From Rhizobacter sp. (lineage in GTDB: Bacteria; Pseudomonadota; Gammaproteobacteria; Burkholderiales; Burkholderiaceae_C), in contig JAGNWJ010000005.1 in assembly GCA_017986065.1 (NCBI GenBank), positions 39,318 to 72,842 of the forward strand: DNA of 33,525 bases. Direction: 5' to 3'. The notes beneath the pieces were generated by a model. That model saw nothing but the letters and a program-made list of their open reading frames with translations. It was not told the origin of the DNA and did no database searches. Positions 1 through 7,837 of this stretch are shown here, one piece after another. The number at the start of each line of letters is the position of its first letter. The stretch's first letter is position 1. The position numbers and the translations under genes are program-made.

Positions 1-1025
1 CGCCATGAATCGCTGTCGGGGTAGAACGCGGCGCGAAAGCGATTCCTGATTTCACGACCGATCGACCCCTCGGATTCCGGGTGGTTCTCGAGCCACTGCT
101 CTGCTCTCAGCGCAGACACGACCTCCATCAGCGGCATCGTGCCGAACTCCAGCGTGATCCCGGTGCAAGGCGCCTGCGGGCACTCGGCGTAAAGCGACTG
201 CATCATCTGTCCGGTCACGGCGGATGACACCGATTCGCCGTCTTCGATGCAAGTGACCTGGTCGCCCCACCAGGCCCGGGCGCGGCGCAGGCCCTCGGCC
301 TCGTCCCCGGCGCGACCTTCGAAGATGCGTTCGCCGATTCCCCAGGGCCCGAGCCCCGAATGCACGTCGATCCAGCCCAGCTGGGCGCAGGAACGTCCCT
401 GTTCGCGAAGCACCTGCCGCAGCGTGACATGGCTCCACGTTGGATTGCGACCGCCGTAGAACAAACCCTCTGGATGTCCGTATTGCCCGCAGGAAATGGC
501 GCGCTGCATCTCGGGCCAGCCCCGTTGAGAGAGCAGTCGGTCGAGTGCCGCCTCACCTGCCGGATTCGGTGGCCAGTGGGTGGGCACCAGCAGGGCGGCC
601 AGCTCGTCGTAGGCTGCGTTTTGCGGCAGCGGCTGTGCGAAGTCGAGGAAATTCCGGTTCAGGTCGACGTTTTCCTGGGTTGCCCTGCGACCCCAGGCGA
701 ACCCGTGCGGGTTCAGTGCATGGAGGTACAGCACGGCGACGCCGGCCTCGCGCGTCGCCGCTCGCCAGGCGGGGTCGCTCAGCAAGGCGGTCTGCACTGC
801 GGAGCCCACGTGGCCCTCGATGCCGTGACAGCCGCTGCTGATGATCAGCAGCCGTGGTGCGCGACGCAGGCCGTCACGCACCACATCGAGCGCGAGCGCC
901 TCGCCTTGGGGCCCGATGAGTGGGTGCGGGTGCGATTCAATGTCCAGGTCGCATCGAGTTGCCGCGGCGACGAAGCGCTCCCGGGCTTCGGCGTACGTCG
1001 CAGAAAAGAAGTTGAGCTCAGTCAT
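1..1025 (-). CDS. M14-type zinc peptidase of the DUF2817 family (3' end beyond the window)
   Basis: The open frame starts at ATG 1025 and runs off the left edge without a stop, giving 341 visible residues; few C-terminal residues should be missing. The metallocarboxypeptidase (M14) signature is complete. CHGIEG supplies the zinc ligands H67 and E70, DLNRNF carries N123-R124 (the equivalent of the carboxylate-binding Asn-Arg pair of carboxypeptidase A), DVHSG supplies the third ligand H222, and LEFGT supplies the general base E293. There is no signal peptide, so it is probably cytoplasmic. The family is annotated as DUF2817 and its substrates are largely unknown; cleavage of a C-terminal residue or an acyl-amino acid is inferred. 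It lies 69 nt downstream of the M20 amidohydrolase on the same strand, so the two are probably co-transcribed and may act on related amide substrates. The Shine-Dalgarno before ATG 1025 is weak. Confidence 0.85.
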   Translation of the reverse strand, partial: MTELNFFSATYAEARERFVAAATRCDLDIESHPHPLIGPQGEALALDVVRDGLRRAPRLLIISSGCHGIEGHVGSAVQTALLSDPAWRAATREAGVAVLYLHALNPHGFAWGRRATQENVDLNRNFLDFAQPLPQNAAYDELAALLVPTHWPPNPAGEAALDRLLSQRGWPEMQRAISCGQYGHPEGLFYGGRNPTWSHVTLRQVLREQGRSCAQLGWIDVHSGLGPWGIGERIFEGRAGDEAEGLRRARAWWGDQVTCIEDGESVSSAVTGQMMQSLYAECPQAPCTGITLEFGTMPLMEVVSALRAEQWLENHPESEGSIGREIRNRFRAAFYPDSDSW

Positions 1026-1094
1026 GCCCCAGGTCCGCTCACGAAACGTGCCAGGTGCACACGCCAGCGTTGGAGTTCGGTGGCGTCCAGTGCG

Positions 1095-2291
1095 TCAGCG
1101 CTGTGGGCGGGCAAGCCACTGCTCGGCCAGCCGCACCCACAGGGTTGCCCCCAGCGGAATCAGATCGTCGTTGAAGTCGTAGCTGGGGTTGTGCAGCGTG
1201 CACGGCCCGAGCCCGTGCCCCGGGTTCCTGTGATCGCCATCGCCATTGCCCATCACGAAGTACGCCCCCGGCAGCGCCTGCAGGAAGTAGCTGAAGTCTT
1301 CTGCGCCCATCGTGGGATCGAACTCGAGCACGTTGTCGGCACCGACCAGATCGGTCATCACGCTGCGGGCGAAGGCGGTCTCGGCCGGGTGGTTGATCGT
1401 CGGAGGGTAGTTGCGAGTGAACTCGAACTCGCAGGTCACGCCGAACGCTGCACTGGTGTGTTGCGCCACTTCCAGCATTCGGCGCTCGATCAGGTCGAGC
1501 ACCTCCATCGTGAAGGTGCGCACCGTGCCCTGGATTTCGCAGGTGTCGGGCACCACATTGGTGGCTTCGCCCGCATGGATCATCGTCACCGAGATCACGC
1601 CGGCGTCGATCGGGCGCTTGTTGCGCGTGATGATGGTCTGGAAGGCCTGCACCATCTGGCAGGCCACCGGGACCGGATCGAGCCCGAGGTTGGGCATCGC
1701 GGCATGCGAGCCCTTTCCACGGATCGTGATGCGGAACTCGTTGCTGCTGGCGAAGCAGGGACCGTTGCGGATCGCGAACTGGCCGACCGGCATTCCGGGC
1801 CAGTTGTGCACACCGAAGATCGCTTCCATCGGGAACCGATCGAGCAATCCGTCCTTGATCATCTCGCGAGCACCACCGCCACCTTCCTCGGCCGGCTGGA
1901 AGACCAGGTACACGGTGCCGTCGTAGCTTCGATGACGGGCCAGGTGATGCGCTGCTGCCAGCAGCATCGTCGTGTGACCGTCGTGACCGCAGGCGTGCAT
2001 CTTCCCTGCGTGCCGGCTGGCGTGCTCGAAGTGGTTCTGTTCGGTCATCGGCAGCGCGTCCATGTCCGCGCGCAGCCCGACCGCGCGGTCCGAGCTTCCG
2101 TTCTTCAGGATGGCCACCACCCCGGTGGTGCCCAGCCCGCGGTGTATCGGAATGCCCCAGTCGCTCAGCTGGCGCGCGATGACGTCGGAAGTGCGCTGCT
2201 CGGCGAAGCACAGCTCCGGGTGCGCATGCAGGTCGCGGCGCAGCGCGGTCATGGCCGCCGCGTCCGAGAGGATGGATTCGATCAGTCGCAT
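1095..2291 (-). CDS. M20 family metallo-amidohydrolase (hippurate hydrolase / aminoacylase-like)
   Basis: The 398-residue protein belongs to the M20D amidohydrolases (HipO, IAA-amino acid hydrolase and N-acyl amino acid amidohydrolase group). Visible active-site elements are the RADMDALP block (D76-D78), HACGHDGHT with metal ligands C101 and H103, and PAEEGG with E135/E136, followed by a dimerisation (lid) domain and the late MGAEDFS block. Members hydrolyse N-acyl amino acids to a free acid and an amino acid in the cytoplasm; the exact acyl group cannot be read from sequence. I chose the ATG at 2291 (MRLIESIL) because family homology begins there. An upstream in-frame extension to 2354 has no family-like residues. 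It is the first gene of a minus-strand pair with the M14 peptidase and is divergent from the molybdopterin oxidoreductase. Confidence 0.9.
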   Translation of the reverse strand: MRLIESILSDAAAMTALRRDLHAHPELCFAEQRTSDVIARQLSDWGIPIHRGLGTTGVVAILKNGSSDRAVGLRADMDALPMTEQNHFEHASRHAGKMHACGHDGHTTMLLAAAHHLARHRSYDGTVYLVFQPAEEGGGGAREMIKDGLLDRFPMEAIFGVHNWPGMPVGQFAIRNGPCFASSNEFRITIRGKGSHAAMPNLGLDPVPVACQMVQAFQTIITRNKRPIDAGVISVTMIHAGEATNVVPDTCEIQGTVRTFTMEVLDLIERRMLEVAQHTSAAFGVTCEFEFTRNYPPTINHPAETAFARSVMTDLVGADNVLEFDPTMGAEDFSYFLQALPGAYFVMGNGDGDHRNPGHGLGPCTLHNPSYDFNDDLIPLGATLWVRLAEQWLARPQR

Positions 2292-2452
2292 GGTGAGAGC
2301 CCCGTCAGCATTCAGGCACGGAAGGTGGGCGTTGTTGACGGCAGGCCGCGGCAACGAATCCAGTGTAGCGATCGACCCGCGGGATTCATCCGCGACGAGA
2401 TGCCCGTCGCAGACGAGGCCGGCTGCGGGACCCGCTGTGACATCATCTTTCG
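2292..2452. promoter_or_regulatory. Divergent intergenic region between M20 amidohydrolase and molybdopterin oxidoreductase
   Basis: These 161 bp separate two divergent genes, so promoters for both are expected. On the plus strand a CATCAT hexamer (2441-2446) ends 6 nt before the ATG at 2453, and no Shine-Dalgarno precedes that ATG. I see no clear -35 box, operator palindrome or riboswitch-like fold. Assignment as a promoter region is by position only. Confidence 0.4.
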
Positions 2453-4543
2453 ATGAACACCCGCTTCATCCGCGCGGCCTGTCCGCACGACTGTCCGGAC
2501 ACGTGCGCGATGCTGGTCACGGTGACGGACGGCATCGCCGTCAAGGTGCAGGGCGATCCCGACCATCCCGCGACCCATGGCGCGCTGTGTACCAAGGTCT
2601 CGCGCTACCCCGAGCGCACCTACCACCCCGACCGCGTGCTGCATCCACTGAAGCGCATCGCACCGAAGTCCGGAACCGGTGGCGGGGTGCGATTTGAAAG
2701 GGTGAGCTGGGACGATGCGCTGCGCGACATCGCCGCTCGCCTGTCTGGCATCGCTTCGCGCGACCCGCAGGCCATCCTGCCCTACAGCTATGCCGGCACG
2801 ATGGGCCTGGTGCAGGGCGAAAGCATGGCCGCGCGCTTCTTTCACAGGCTCGGCGCTTCCCTGCTCGACCGCACGATCTGCGCCGGTGCCGGCACCGAGG
2901 CCATGGCTGCGAGTTATGGCGACACGGTCGGCATGCATGTCGAGCATTTCGTCGAGAGCCGGTTGATCCTGATCTGGGGCAGCAACTCGATTGGCTCGAA
3001 CCTGCACTTCTGGACGATGGCCCAGGAGGCCAAGCGCCAGGGCGCCAAGCTGATCTGCATCGACCCGAGACGCACTGAAACCGCCGACAGGTGCCATCAG
3101 CACGTCGCACTGATGCCCGGCACCGACGGCGCGCTGGCGCTGGGGCTCATGCACGAACTGATCGTGCACGATCGCCTGGATCACGACTACATCGAACGTC
3201 ACGTCGAGCAGGGCGAGGGGGGGTGGCCCGCGCTGCGCGAGCGTGCCATGTCATGGCCGCCCGCGCGCGTGGCCGGGGTCTGCGGCATCACTGCCGACGA
3301 GGTGAGATCGCTGGCCCGCGATTACGCCTCGATGGCTCCGGCTGCGATCCGCCTGAACTACGGCATGCAGCGGGTGCGCGGGGGTGGGAGCGCGGTGCGC
3401 CTGATCGCGATGCTGCCCTGCCTGATCGGTGCCTGGCGCCACCGTGCAGGCGGATTGCTTCTGTCGAGCTCCGGCTGGTTCCGGGGTGCCCGCAACGATG
3501 CGTGGTTGCAGCGTCCAGATCTGCTCGGCGGGCCCGACGGCCGCCGTGCAATGCCGCGCACCCTGAACATGAGCACGATCGGTGACGACCTGCTGCGCCA
3601 ATCTGGCGAGGTGCTGCCCGATGGCACGGAGTTCGGCCCGCGCATCGAGGCCGTCGTCGTCTACAACAGCAACCCGGTCGCCGTGGCGCCCCAGTCGCCC
3701 AGGGTGGTCGCCGGGTTCGCTCGCGAGGATCTGTTCACCGTGGTTCTCGAACACTTCATGACCGACACCGCCGACCTGGCCGACTATGTGCTGCCGGCCA
3801 CGACGCAGCTCGAACACCTGGATGTGCACGCCAGTTACGGTCACACCTACGCGCTGATCAACGAGCGTGCGATCGAGCCGCAGGGAGAAGCCCGGCCCAA
3901 CACGCAGATCTTTCGCGAGCTGGCAGCGCGCATGGGCTGGGACGACGCCTGCTTTGCCGATGATGACGAGGCCCTGGCGCGTGGCGCGTTCACGGCCGTG
4001 GTGCCCTTCGAACAGTTGCGGGCCCGAGGCTGGATCAAGCTGCCGATCGCCGACGCACCGTTCGCCCAGGGAGGCTTCCCGACCGCCAGCGGCCGCTGCA
4101 TGATCAGTTCGATCAAGCACGGCATGGCCGACCACGTTGCGAACCATGAGTCGATGGCCAGTGCGCCGGCGCTGGCGCGTCGCTATCCGCTGGCGATGAT
4201 CTCTCCGCCCGCCCGCAACTTCCTCAACTCCACCTTCGTCAACCTGCGCAGCCTTCGCGACATCGAAGGCGAGCCGCTGCTTGAGATCCATGCCGACGAC
4301 GCGGCAGCGCGTGGTCTGGCGGAGGGACAGCCGGTGCGCGTCTTCAATGATCGCGGCAGCTACCTGTGCCGCACGGCCATCAGCGCACGGGCGCGTCCTG
4401 GCGTTGTCAATGGCCTGGGCATCTGGTGGCGCAAGGACGGGCCGGGCGGAACCAACGTCAACGAGGTCACGCACCAGTTGCCGACCGACATCGGCCGCGG
4501 GCCGGCGTTCTACGACTGCCTGGTGCAGGTCGAAGCCGCTTGA
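2453..4543 (+). CDS. Molybdopterin oxidoreductase, DMSO reductase family, with 4Fe-4S motif
   Basis: The 696-residue protein is a catalytic subunit of the DMSO-reductase/formate-dehydrogenase superfamily using bis-MGD. The N-terminus has a four-cysteine cluster motif (C10, C14, C18, C46), indicating a 4Fe-4S centre. TIC at about 141-143 lies where the molybdenum ligand of this superfamily normally sits, so C143 is a candidate ligand. The middle region has the usual alternating cofactor-binding blocks (ILIWGSN, CIDPRRTE, VVYNSNP). The C-terminal molydopterin-dinucleotide-binding barrel begins near 570 and includes NSTF and VRVFNDRG. There is no Tat or Sec signal, and no electron-transfer or membrane subunit lies beside it, so it is probably cytoplasmic and its partner is unknown. 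The substrate cannot be assigned. Its TGA overlaps the TTG start of the downstream lipoprotein gene. No Shine-Dalgarno precedes ATG 2453. Confidence 0.88.
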   Translation: MNTRFIRAACPHDCPDTCAMLVTVTDGIAVKVQGDPDHPATHGALCTKVSRYPERTYHPDRVLHPLKRIAPKSGTGGGVRFERVSWDDALRDIAARLSGIASRDPQAILPYSYAGTMGLVQGESMAARFFHRLGASLLDRTICAGAGTEAMAASYGDTVGMHVEHFVESRLILIWGSNSIGSNLHFWTMAQEAKRQGAKLICIDPRRTETADRCHQHVALMPGTDGALALGLMHELIVHDRLDHDYIERHVEQGEGGWPALRERAMSWPPARVAGVCGITADEVRSLARDYASMAPAAIRLNYGMQRVRGGGSAVRLIAMLPCLIGAWRHRAGGLLLSSSGWFRGARNDAWLQRPDLLGGPDGRRAMPRTLNMSTIGDDLLRQSGEVLPDGTEFGPRIEAVVVYNSNPVAVAPQSPRVVAGFAREDLFTVVLEHFMTDTADLADYVLPATTQLEHLDVHASYGHTYALINERAIEPQGEARPNTQIFRELAARMGWDDACFADDDEALARGAFTAVVPFEQLRARGWIKLPIADAPFAQGGFPTASGRCMISSIKHGMADHVANHESMASAPALARRYPLAMISPPARNFLNSTFVNLRSLRDIEGEPLLEIHADDAAARGLAEGQPVRVFNDRGSYLCRTAISARARPGVVNGLGIWWRKDGPGGTNVNEVTHQLPTDIGRGPAFYDCLVQVEAA

Positions 4544-5616
4544 AGTCTGGCTCGCTGATCCGTGCCGTGCTGCTCGGCGCCGCCGTGACGGGCTTGGCGA
4601 CCGGCTGCAGCAGCGTGGGCTACTACGCGCAGTCGATCGGCGGCCACCTCAATCTGCTTGCCGCCGCGCGACCGGTGCCTGAGTGGCTGGCCGACCCGGC
4701 GACTCCCGACAAGCTCAAGGCACGGCTCGAGCTGACCCGGCAGATCCGCGATTTCGCGGTGACCGAACTGGATCTGCCCGACAACGCCAGCTACCGGCGC
4801 TATGCCGACCTGCAGCGCGCTGCGGCGGTGTGGAATGTGGTGGCTGCACCCGAACTGGGTCTGACGCTGGAGACCTGGTGCTTTCCGGTCGTCGGCTGCG
4901 TTGCATACCGCGGCTACTACGCCCGTGAAGAGGCCGACGCCTACGCCGAACAGCTTCGTGCGCGCGGGCTCGAGGCCTGGGTGTACGGCGTGCCGGCGTA
5001 TTCGACGCTGGGCAAGTTGCCTGGTGCGTACTTCGCTGATCCATTGCTCAACACCTTCGTGCACTACCCGGACGGCGAACTGGCGCGCCTGATCTTCCAC
5101 GAGCTGTCGCACCAGGTGGCCTACGCCAGTGACGACACCGTGTTCAATGAATCGTTCGCCACCGCGGTCGAACGCCTCGGCAGCGCCCGTTGGCTGTCCC
5201 GGCGTGCCGGCGACGCAGCGCGCCGGGAGTTCGCCGCCTTCGAGGCGCGGCGTGCCGATTTCCGCGCGTTGACCGGCAGGTACCGAGACCGCCTTCAGGC
5301 GCTCTACGCGGATGCCGCGCCGGACAACGACAAGCGACGCGGCAAGACCGAACTGCTGGCCCAGTTGCGCGCCGAACACGCCGCGCTGAAGGCTGGGGCG
5401 TGGCAGGGTTACAGCGGCTACGACGGCTGGTTTGCACAGGTCAACAATGCGTCGTTCGGCGTGCTGGCTGCCTACAACGAACTGGTGCCGCAGTTCGAGC
5501 AGCTGCTCGAATCACAGGGCGGCGATCTGCCTCGCTTCTACGCAGAGGTGCGGCGTCTGGCCGCGCTGCCGATGGCTGAACGCCGGCAGGGCCTGCTGCG
5601 GGCGTCTCCTCATTGA
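4540..5616 (+). CDS. Predicted aminopeptidase lipoprotein (Aminopep, PF10023/COG4324 type), TTG start
   Basis: The 358-residue protein starts at TTG 4540, overlapping the upstream stop as TTGA. This start gives a proper lipoprotein signal: a basic n-region (K2, R8), a hydrophobic core, and LATGC with the lipidated Cys at 23. A later GTG at 4567 would lose the positive n-region, so TTG is preferred. A zinc-protease motif HELSH (H187, E188, H191) is followed by NESFA with E204 as the likely third ligand, as in gluzincin-type peptidases. The family is annotated as predicted aminopeptidase; the activity is inferred. It should sit in the outer or periplasmic leaflet. Overlap with the molybdoenzyme suggests translational coupling, although no functional link is evident. 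The PHA-system gene follows after 36 nt. Confidence 0.85.
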   Translation: MKSGSLIRAVLLGAAVTGLATGCSSVGYYAQSIGGHLNLLAAARPVPEWLADPATPDKLKARLELTRQIRDFAVTELDLPDNASYRRYADLQRAAAVWNVVAAPELGLTLETWCFPVVGCVAYRGYYAREEADAYAEQLRARGLEAWVYGVPAYSTLGKLPGAYFADPLLNTFVHYPDGELARLIFHELSHQVAYASDDTVFNESFATAVERLGSARWLSRRAGDAARREFAAFEARRADFRALTGRYRDRLQALYADAAPDNDKRRGKTELLAQLRAEHAALKAGAWQGYSGYDGWFAQVNNASFGVLAAYNELVPQFEQLLESQGGDLPRFYAEVRRLAALPMAERRQGLLRASPH

Positions 5617-5652
5617 ACGGACCGAACCGCGTATCTAAACTGTGCTGACTCC

Positions 5653-5976
5653 ATGACCACCTTCCAAATTCACCGACCGCACTCCCTCGGTCTCGAACCG
5701 GCGCGCCACCTGGCACGGCACTGGGCCGAAGCTGCCCAGCAGAAGCATCAGATGAACTGCACGGTTTGCGAAGAGGAGGCTGGCAACCGGGTTGATTTCG
5801 TTCGGGCCGGAGTGCGCGGCGAGCTCGTCGCCAGCGCCGGCTGTTTCGACCTGACGGTGACGCTCGGTTTCCTGCTGTCGGCGTTCAGCCAGAACATACG
5901 CGCCGAGATCGAGAAGAATCTCGACGCCGCGATTGCCCAGGCAGGTGCTGCAACTGGCTCGCAGTCCGAGGGCTGA
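5653..5976 (+). CDS. Polyhydroxyalkanoic acid (PHA) granule-region system protein (PHA_gran_rgn family)
   Basis: The 107-residue protein has the family hallmark near its N-terminus, an IxRPHSLG-type stretch followed by a helix with ARHLARHWAE. A beta-rich middle (VDFVRAGVRGELVA) and a hydrophobic turn before a C-terminal helix (LGFLLSAF, IRAEIEKNLDAAI) complete the fold, as in the small PHA-system proteins of betaproteobacteria. The molecular role is not established, and no other pha gene is visible here. It starts at ATG 5653 without a Shine-Dalgarno. A TAAACT hexamer ending 11 nt before the ATG could be a -10 element for its own near-leaderless transcript, or it may be read from the upstream lipoprotein gene. 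It ends 2 bp from the convergent TetR gene. Confidence 0.8.
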   Translation: MTTFQIHRPHSLGLEPARHLARHWAEAAQQKHQMNCTVCEEEAGNRVDFVRAGVRGELVASAGCFDLTVTLGFLLSAFSQNIRAEIEKNLDAAIAQAGAATGSQSEG

Positions 5977-5978
5977 CG

Positions 5979-6716
5979 CTACAGCGCTGCCCGGGCCGAG
6001 GTCGCGGCCTGCGTGGTTCCACGGCGGGCCGCCGCCTCCAGAACGGGTGCCGCTGCCGGCTTCGAATACGCCTGCGCGAGGCCCAGCAAGTGCTGCTTCT
6101 GGGGCGCCTCGAAGTACGGTGCCAGCAGGCTCAGTACATTCGACGCTCCGCGCAGCAGCGCCGCCCCTGCGTTCTCGGGCTCCAGCGCGTGGCGCGGGTC
6201 GCGCACGTACTCGTAGCTGAGCCAGTAGGTCGCCACCACCACCATCGCGGTCGCCACCGATTCGGCCTCTGCCGTCGTGAGCCGGATGGCGTTGCTGCGC
6301 CCCAGCCCGGCCAGCACGCTCTGGACGGCCTGATTCTTTTCCTGCAGCACGAACTGGAAATGAGTCTCGATCCGCCGGTTCTTGCTGAGCAGGTCGTTCA
6401 GGTCGCGGTACAGGAATCGGTACTGCCAGATCAGCTCGAAAAGCATGTGAAAGAAGAGCCACGCATCCTCCACGTCGCGGACGTCGTCGGCTGCCTTCAG
6501 CAGCGAACCCAGCGCCTGTTCGTAGCGGTCGAACAGCCGGTCGACGAGTAGATCCTTCGCCGGGTAGTGGTAGTAGAGGTTGCCCGTGCTGATGTTCAAT
6601 TCGGCCGAGATCAGCGTGGTCGAGACGTTCGGCTCGCCGAAGCGGTTGAACAGCTCCAGTGTCACATCGAGGATGCGCTCGGCCGTTCGGCGTGGCTTCT
6701 TGACGGGTGTCGCCAT
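5979..6716 (-). CDS. TetR/AcrR family transcriptional regulator
   Basis: The 245-residue protein begins at ATG 6716, which has a good AGGAG Shine-Dalgarno. A longer in-frame extension to 6785 lacks family similarity. The N-terminus is basic, followed by a canonical TetR helix-turn-helix (TAERILDVTLELFNRFGE, then ISTGNLYYHYPAKDLL) at about residues 11-60. The all-helical C-terminal domain should form the ligand pocket and dimer interface, and the last 30 residues are Ala-rich and probably disordered. It lies divergent to a two-gene ABC-2 exporter, the usual arrangement for a local repressor of an efflux system, so regulation of that transporter and of itself is inferred. I could not pick out a convincing operator palindrome in the intervening 161 bp. 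Confidence 0.9.
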   Translation of the reverse strand: MATPVKKPRRTAERILDVTLELFNRFGEPNVSTTLISAELNISTGNLYYHYPAKDLLVDRLFDRYEQALGSLLKAADDVRDVEDAWLFFHMLFELIWQYRFLYRDLNDLLSKNRRIETHFQFVLQEKNQAVQSVLAGLGRSNAIRLTTAEAESVATAMVVVATYWLSYEYVRDPRHALEPENAGAALLRGASNVLSLLAPYFEAPQKQHLLGLAQAYSKPAAAPVLEAAARRGTTQAATSARAAL

Positions 6717-6861
6717 GGCTCCTGCTTTCGTATCGATGAACCGTGCAATCAAGGTAGCACCAACTCGGCGCGCGTCCAAGCGCATCTGCCCGGGTGTCCG
6801 GCGGTGGGCTGCCCCGCGCCGGTGCTGCTCTGGCGCTGCACTGTCGTGGAAGGGCGCTGCC

Positions 6862-6867
6862 TACAAT
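6862..6867 (+). promoter_or_regulatory. Candidate -10 element of the ABC exporter operon
   Basis: TACAAT matches the TATAAT consensus at 5 of 6 positions and lies 10 nt before the ATG at 6878. No recognisable TTGACA lies 16-18 bp upstream. If used, transcription would start within a few bases of the ATG and the mRNA would be nearly leaderless. The same GCC-TACAAT context recurs before hrcA and before the downstream tRNA. Confidence 0.45.
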
Positions 6868-6877
6868 GGCTGGCTTC

Positions 6878-7837
6878 ATGTCTGATCTCGTCCCTGGCTC
6901 GTCCATCGCTGCCGTCTCGTTTCGCGACGTCAGCAAGCGTTTCAAGGGTTCCCGGGGGACCGTGCAGGCGCTGGACGGAGTCACCTTCGACATAGCCCCC
7001 GGTGAATTCTTCGGCCTGCTCGGGCCCAACGGGGCCGGCAAGACCACGCTGATCAACATCCTCGCGGGCCTGGCGCAGGCCAGCGCAGGGCGCATCCTGG
7101 TGCATGGGCACGATGTCGTTGCCGACTATGCCGCTGCCCGCCGAAGCCTCGGCATCGTGCCGCAGGAACTGGTATTCGATCCGTTCTTCACCGTGCGCGA
7201 GACGCTGCAGATTCAAAGTGGTTACTTCGGAGTGCGCACCGATCGCCGTGCCAATGACGCCTGGATCGACGAACTGCTCTATCACCTGGGCCTGACGGAC
7301 AAGGCCGGTGCCAACATGCGTCAGTTGTCCGGCGGCATGAAGCGCCGCGTGCTGGTCGCACAGGCGCTGGTGCACCGGCCGCCGGTGATCGTGCTCGATG
7401 AACCCACCGCAGGGGTCGACGTCGAGTTGCGGCAGACGCTGTGGCAGTTCATCGCGCGCCTCAACAAGGAGGGCCACACGGTACTGCTGACCACTCACTA
7501 CCTCGAGGAGGCCGAGGCGCTGTGCGGCCGCCTGGCCATGCTCAAGCAGGGCCGTGTGGTGGCGCTCGATCGCACCTCTGCCCTGCTTGCGGGGCGCGCC
7601 AGCACGATGCTGCGGTTCAAGCTCGACACACCGCTGCCACCCGCGCTGCTCGCCCAGGCCCGCGTCACCGGCCGCATCGTGCAGATCAAGACGCGCAACG
7701 CGGCCGAGGTCGAGACGGTGCTTGCCACGCTGCGCTCCGCCGGCGCTCAACCGGAGGACCTGGAGATCGGGCGCGCCGACCTCGAGGACGTGTTCCTGGA
7801 AATCATGCAGGGCGAACCGTTGCAGGGGGCGGCATGA
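6878..7837 (+). CDS. ABC transporter ATP-binding protein (YadG-like ABC-2 exporter)
   Basis: The 319-residue protein has all motifs of an ABC ATPase: Walker A GPNGAGKT (about residues 47-54), Q-loop VPQE, signature LSGGMKRR, Walker B VIVLDEPTAGVD and H-loop TTHY. A C-terminal extension of about 90 residues ends in DLEDVFLEIM, typical of exporters of the CcmA/YadG type. It should energise export together with the membrane permease encoded next, whose ATG overlaps this stop as ATGA. The substrate is unknown. I chose ATG 6878 rather than 6866 or 6794, because 6866 lies inside the candidate -10 element and the longer start adds non-homologous residues. The divergent TetR gene is the likely regulator. 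Confidence 0.9.
   Translation: MSDLVPGSSIAAVSFRDVSKRFKGSRGTVQALDGVTFDIAPGEFFGLLGPNGAGKTTLINILAGLAQASAGRILVHGHDVVADYAAARRSLGIVPQELVFDPFFTVRETLQIQSGYFGVRTDRRANDAWIDELLYHLGLTDKAGANMRQLSGGMKRRVLVAQALVHRPPVIVLDEPTAGVDVELRQTLWQFIARLNKEGHTVLLTTHYLEEAEALCGRLAMLKQGRVVALDRTSALLAGRASTMLRFKLDTPLPPALLAQARVTGRIVQIKTRNAAEVETVLATLRSAGAQPEDLEIGRADLEDVFLEIMQGEPLQGAA

Noticed and set aside
360-2456. A 698-codon open frame on the plus strand across both peptidase genes
   Set aside because: It is an antisense shadow of the M14 and M20 genes in GC-rich DNA. The translation is His/Arg/Gln-rich with no domain, while the minus-strand frames carry intact active-site motifs.
6717-6877. A TetR operator palindrome between the regulator and the ABC genes
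   Set aside because: Only a short GTGC/GCAC dyad near 6744-6765 is visible, too short and loosely spaced to claim.
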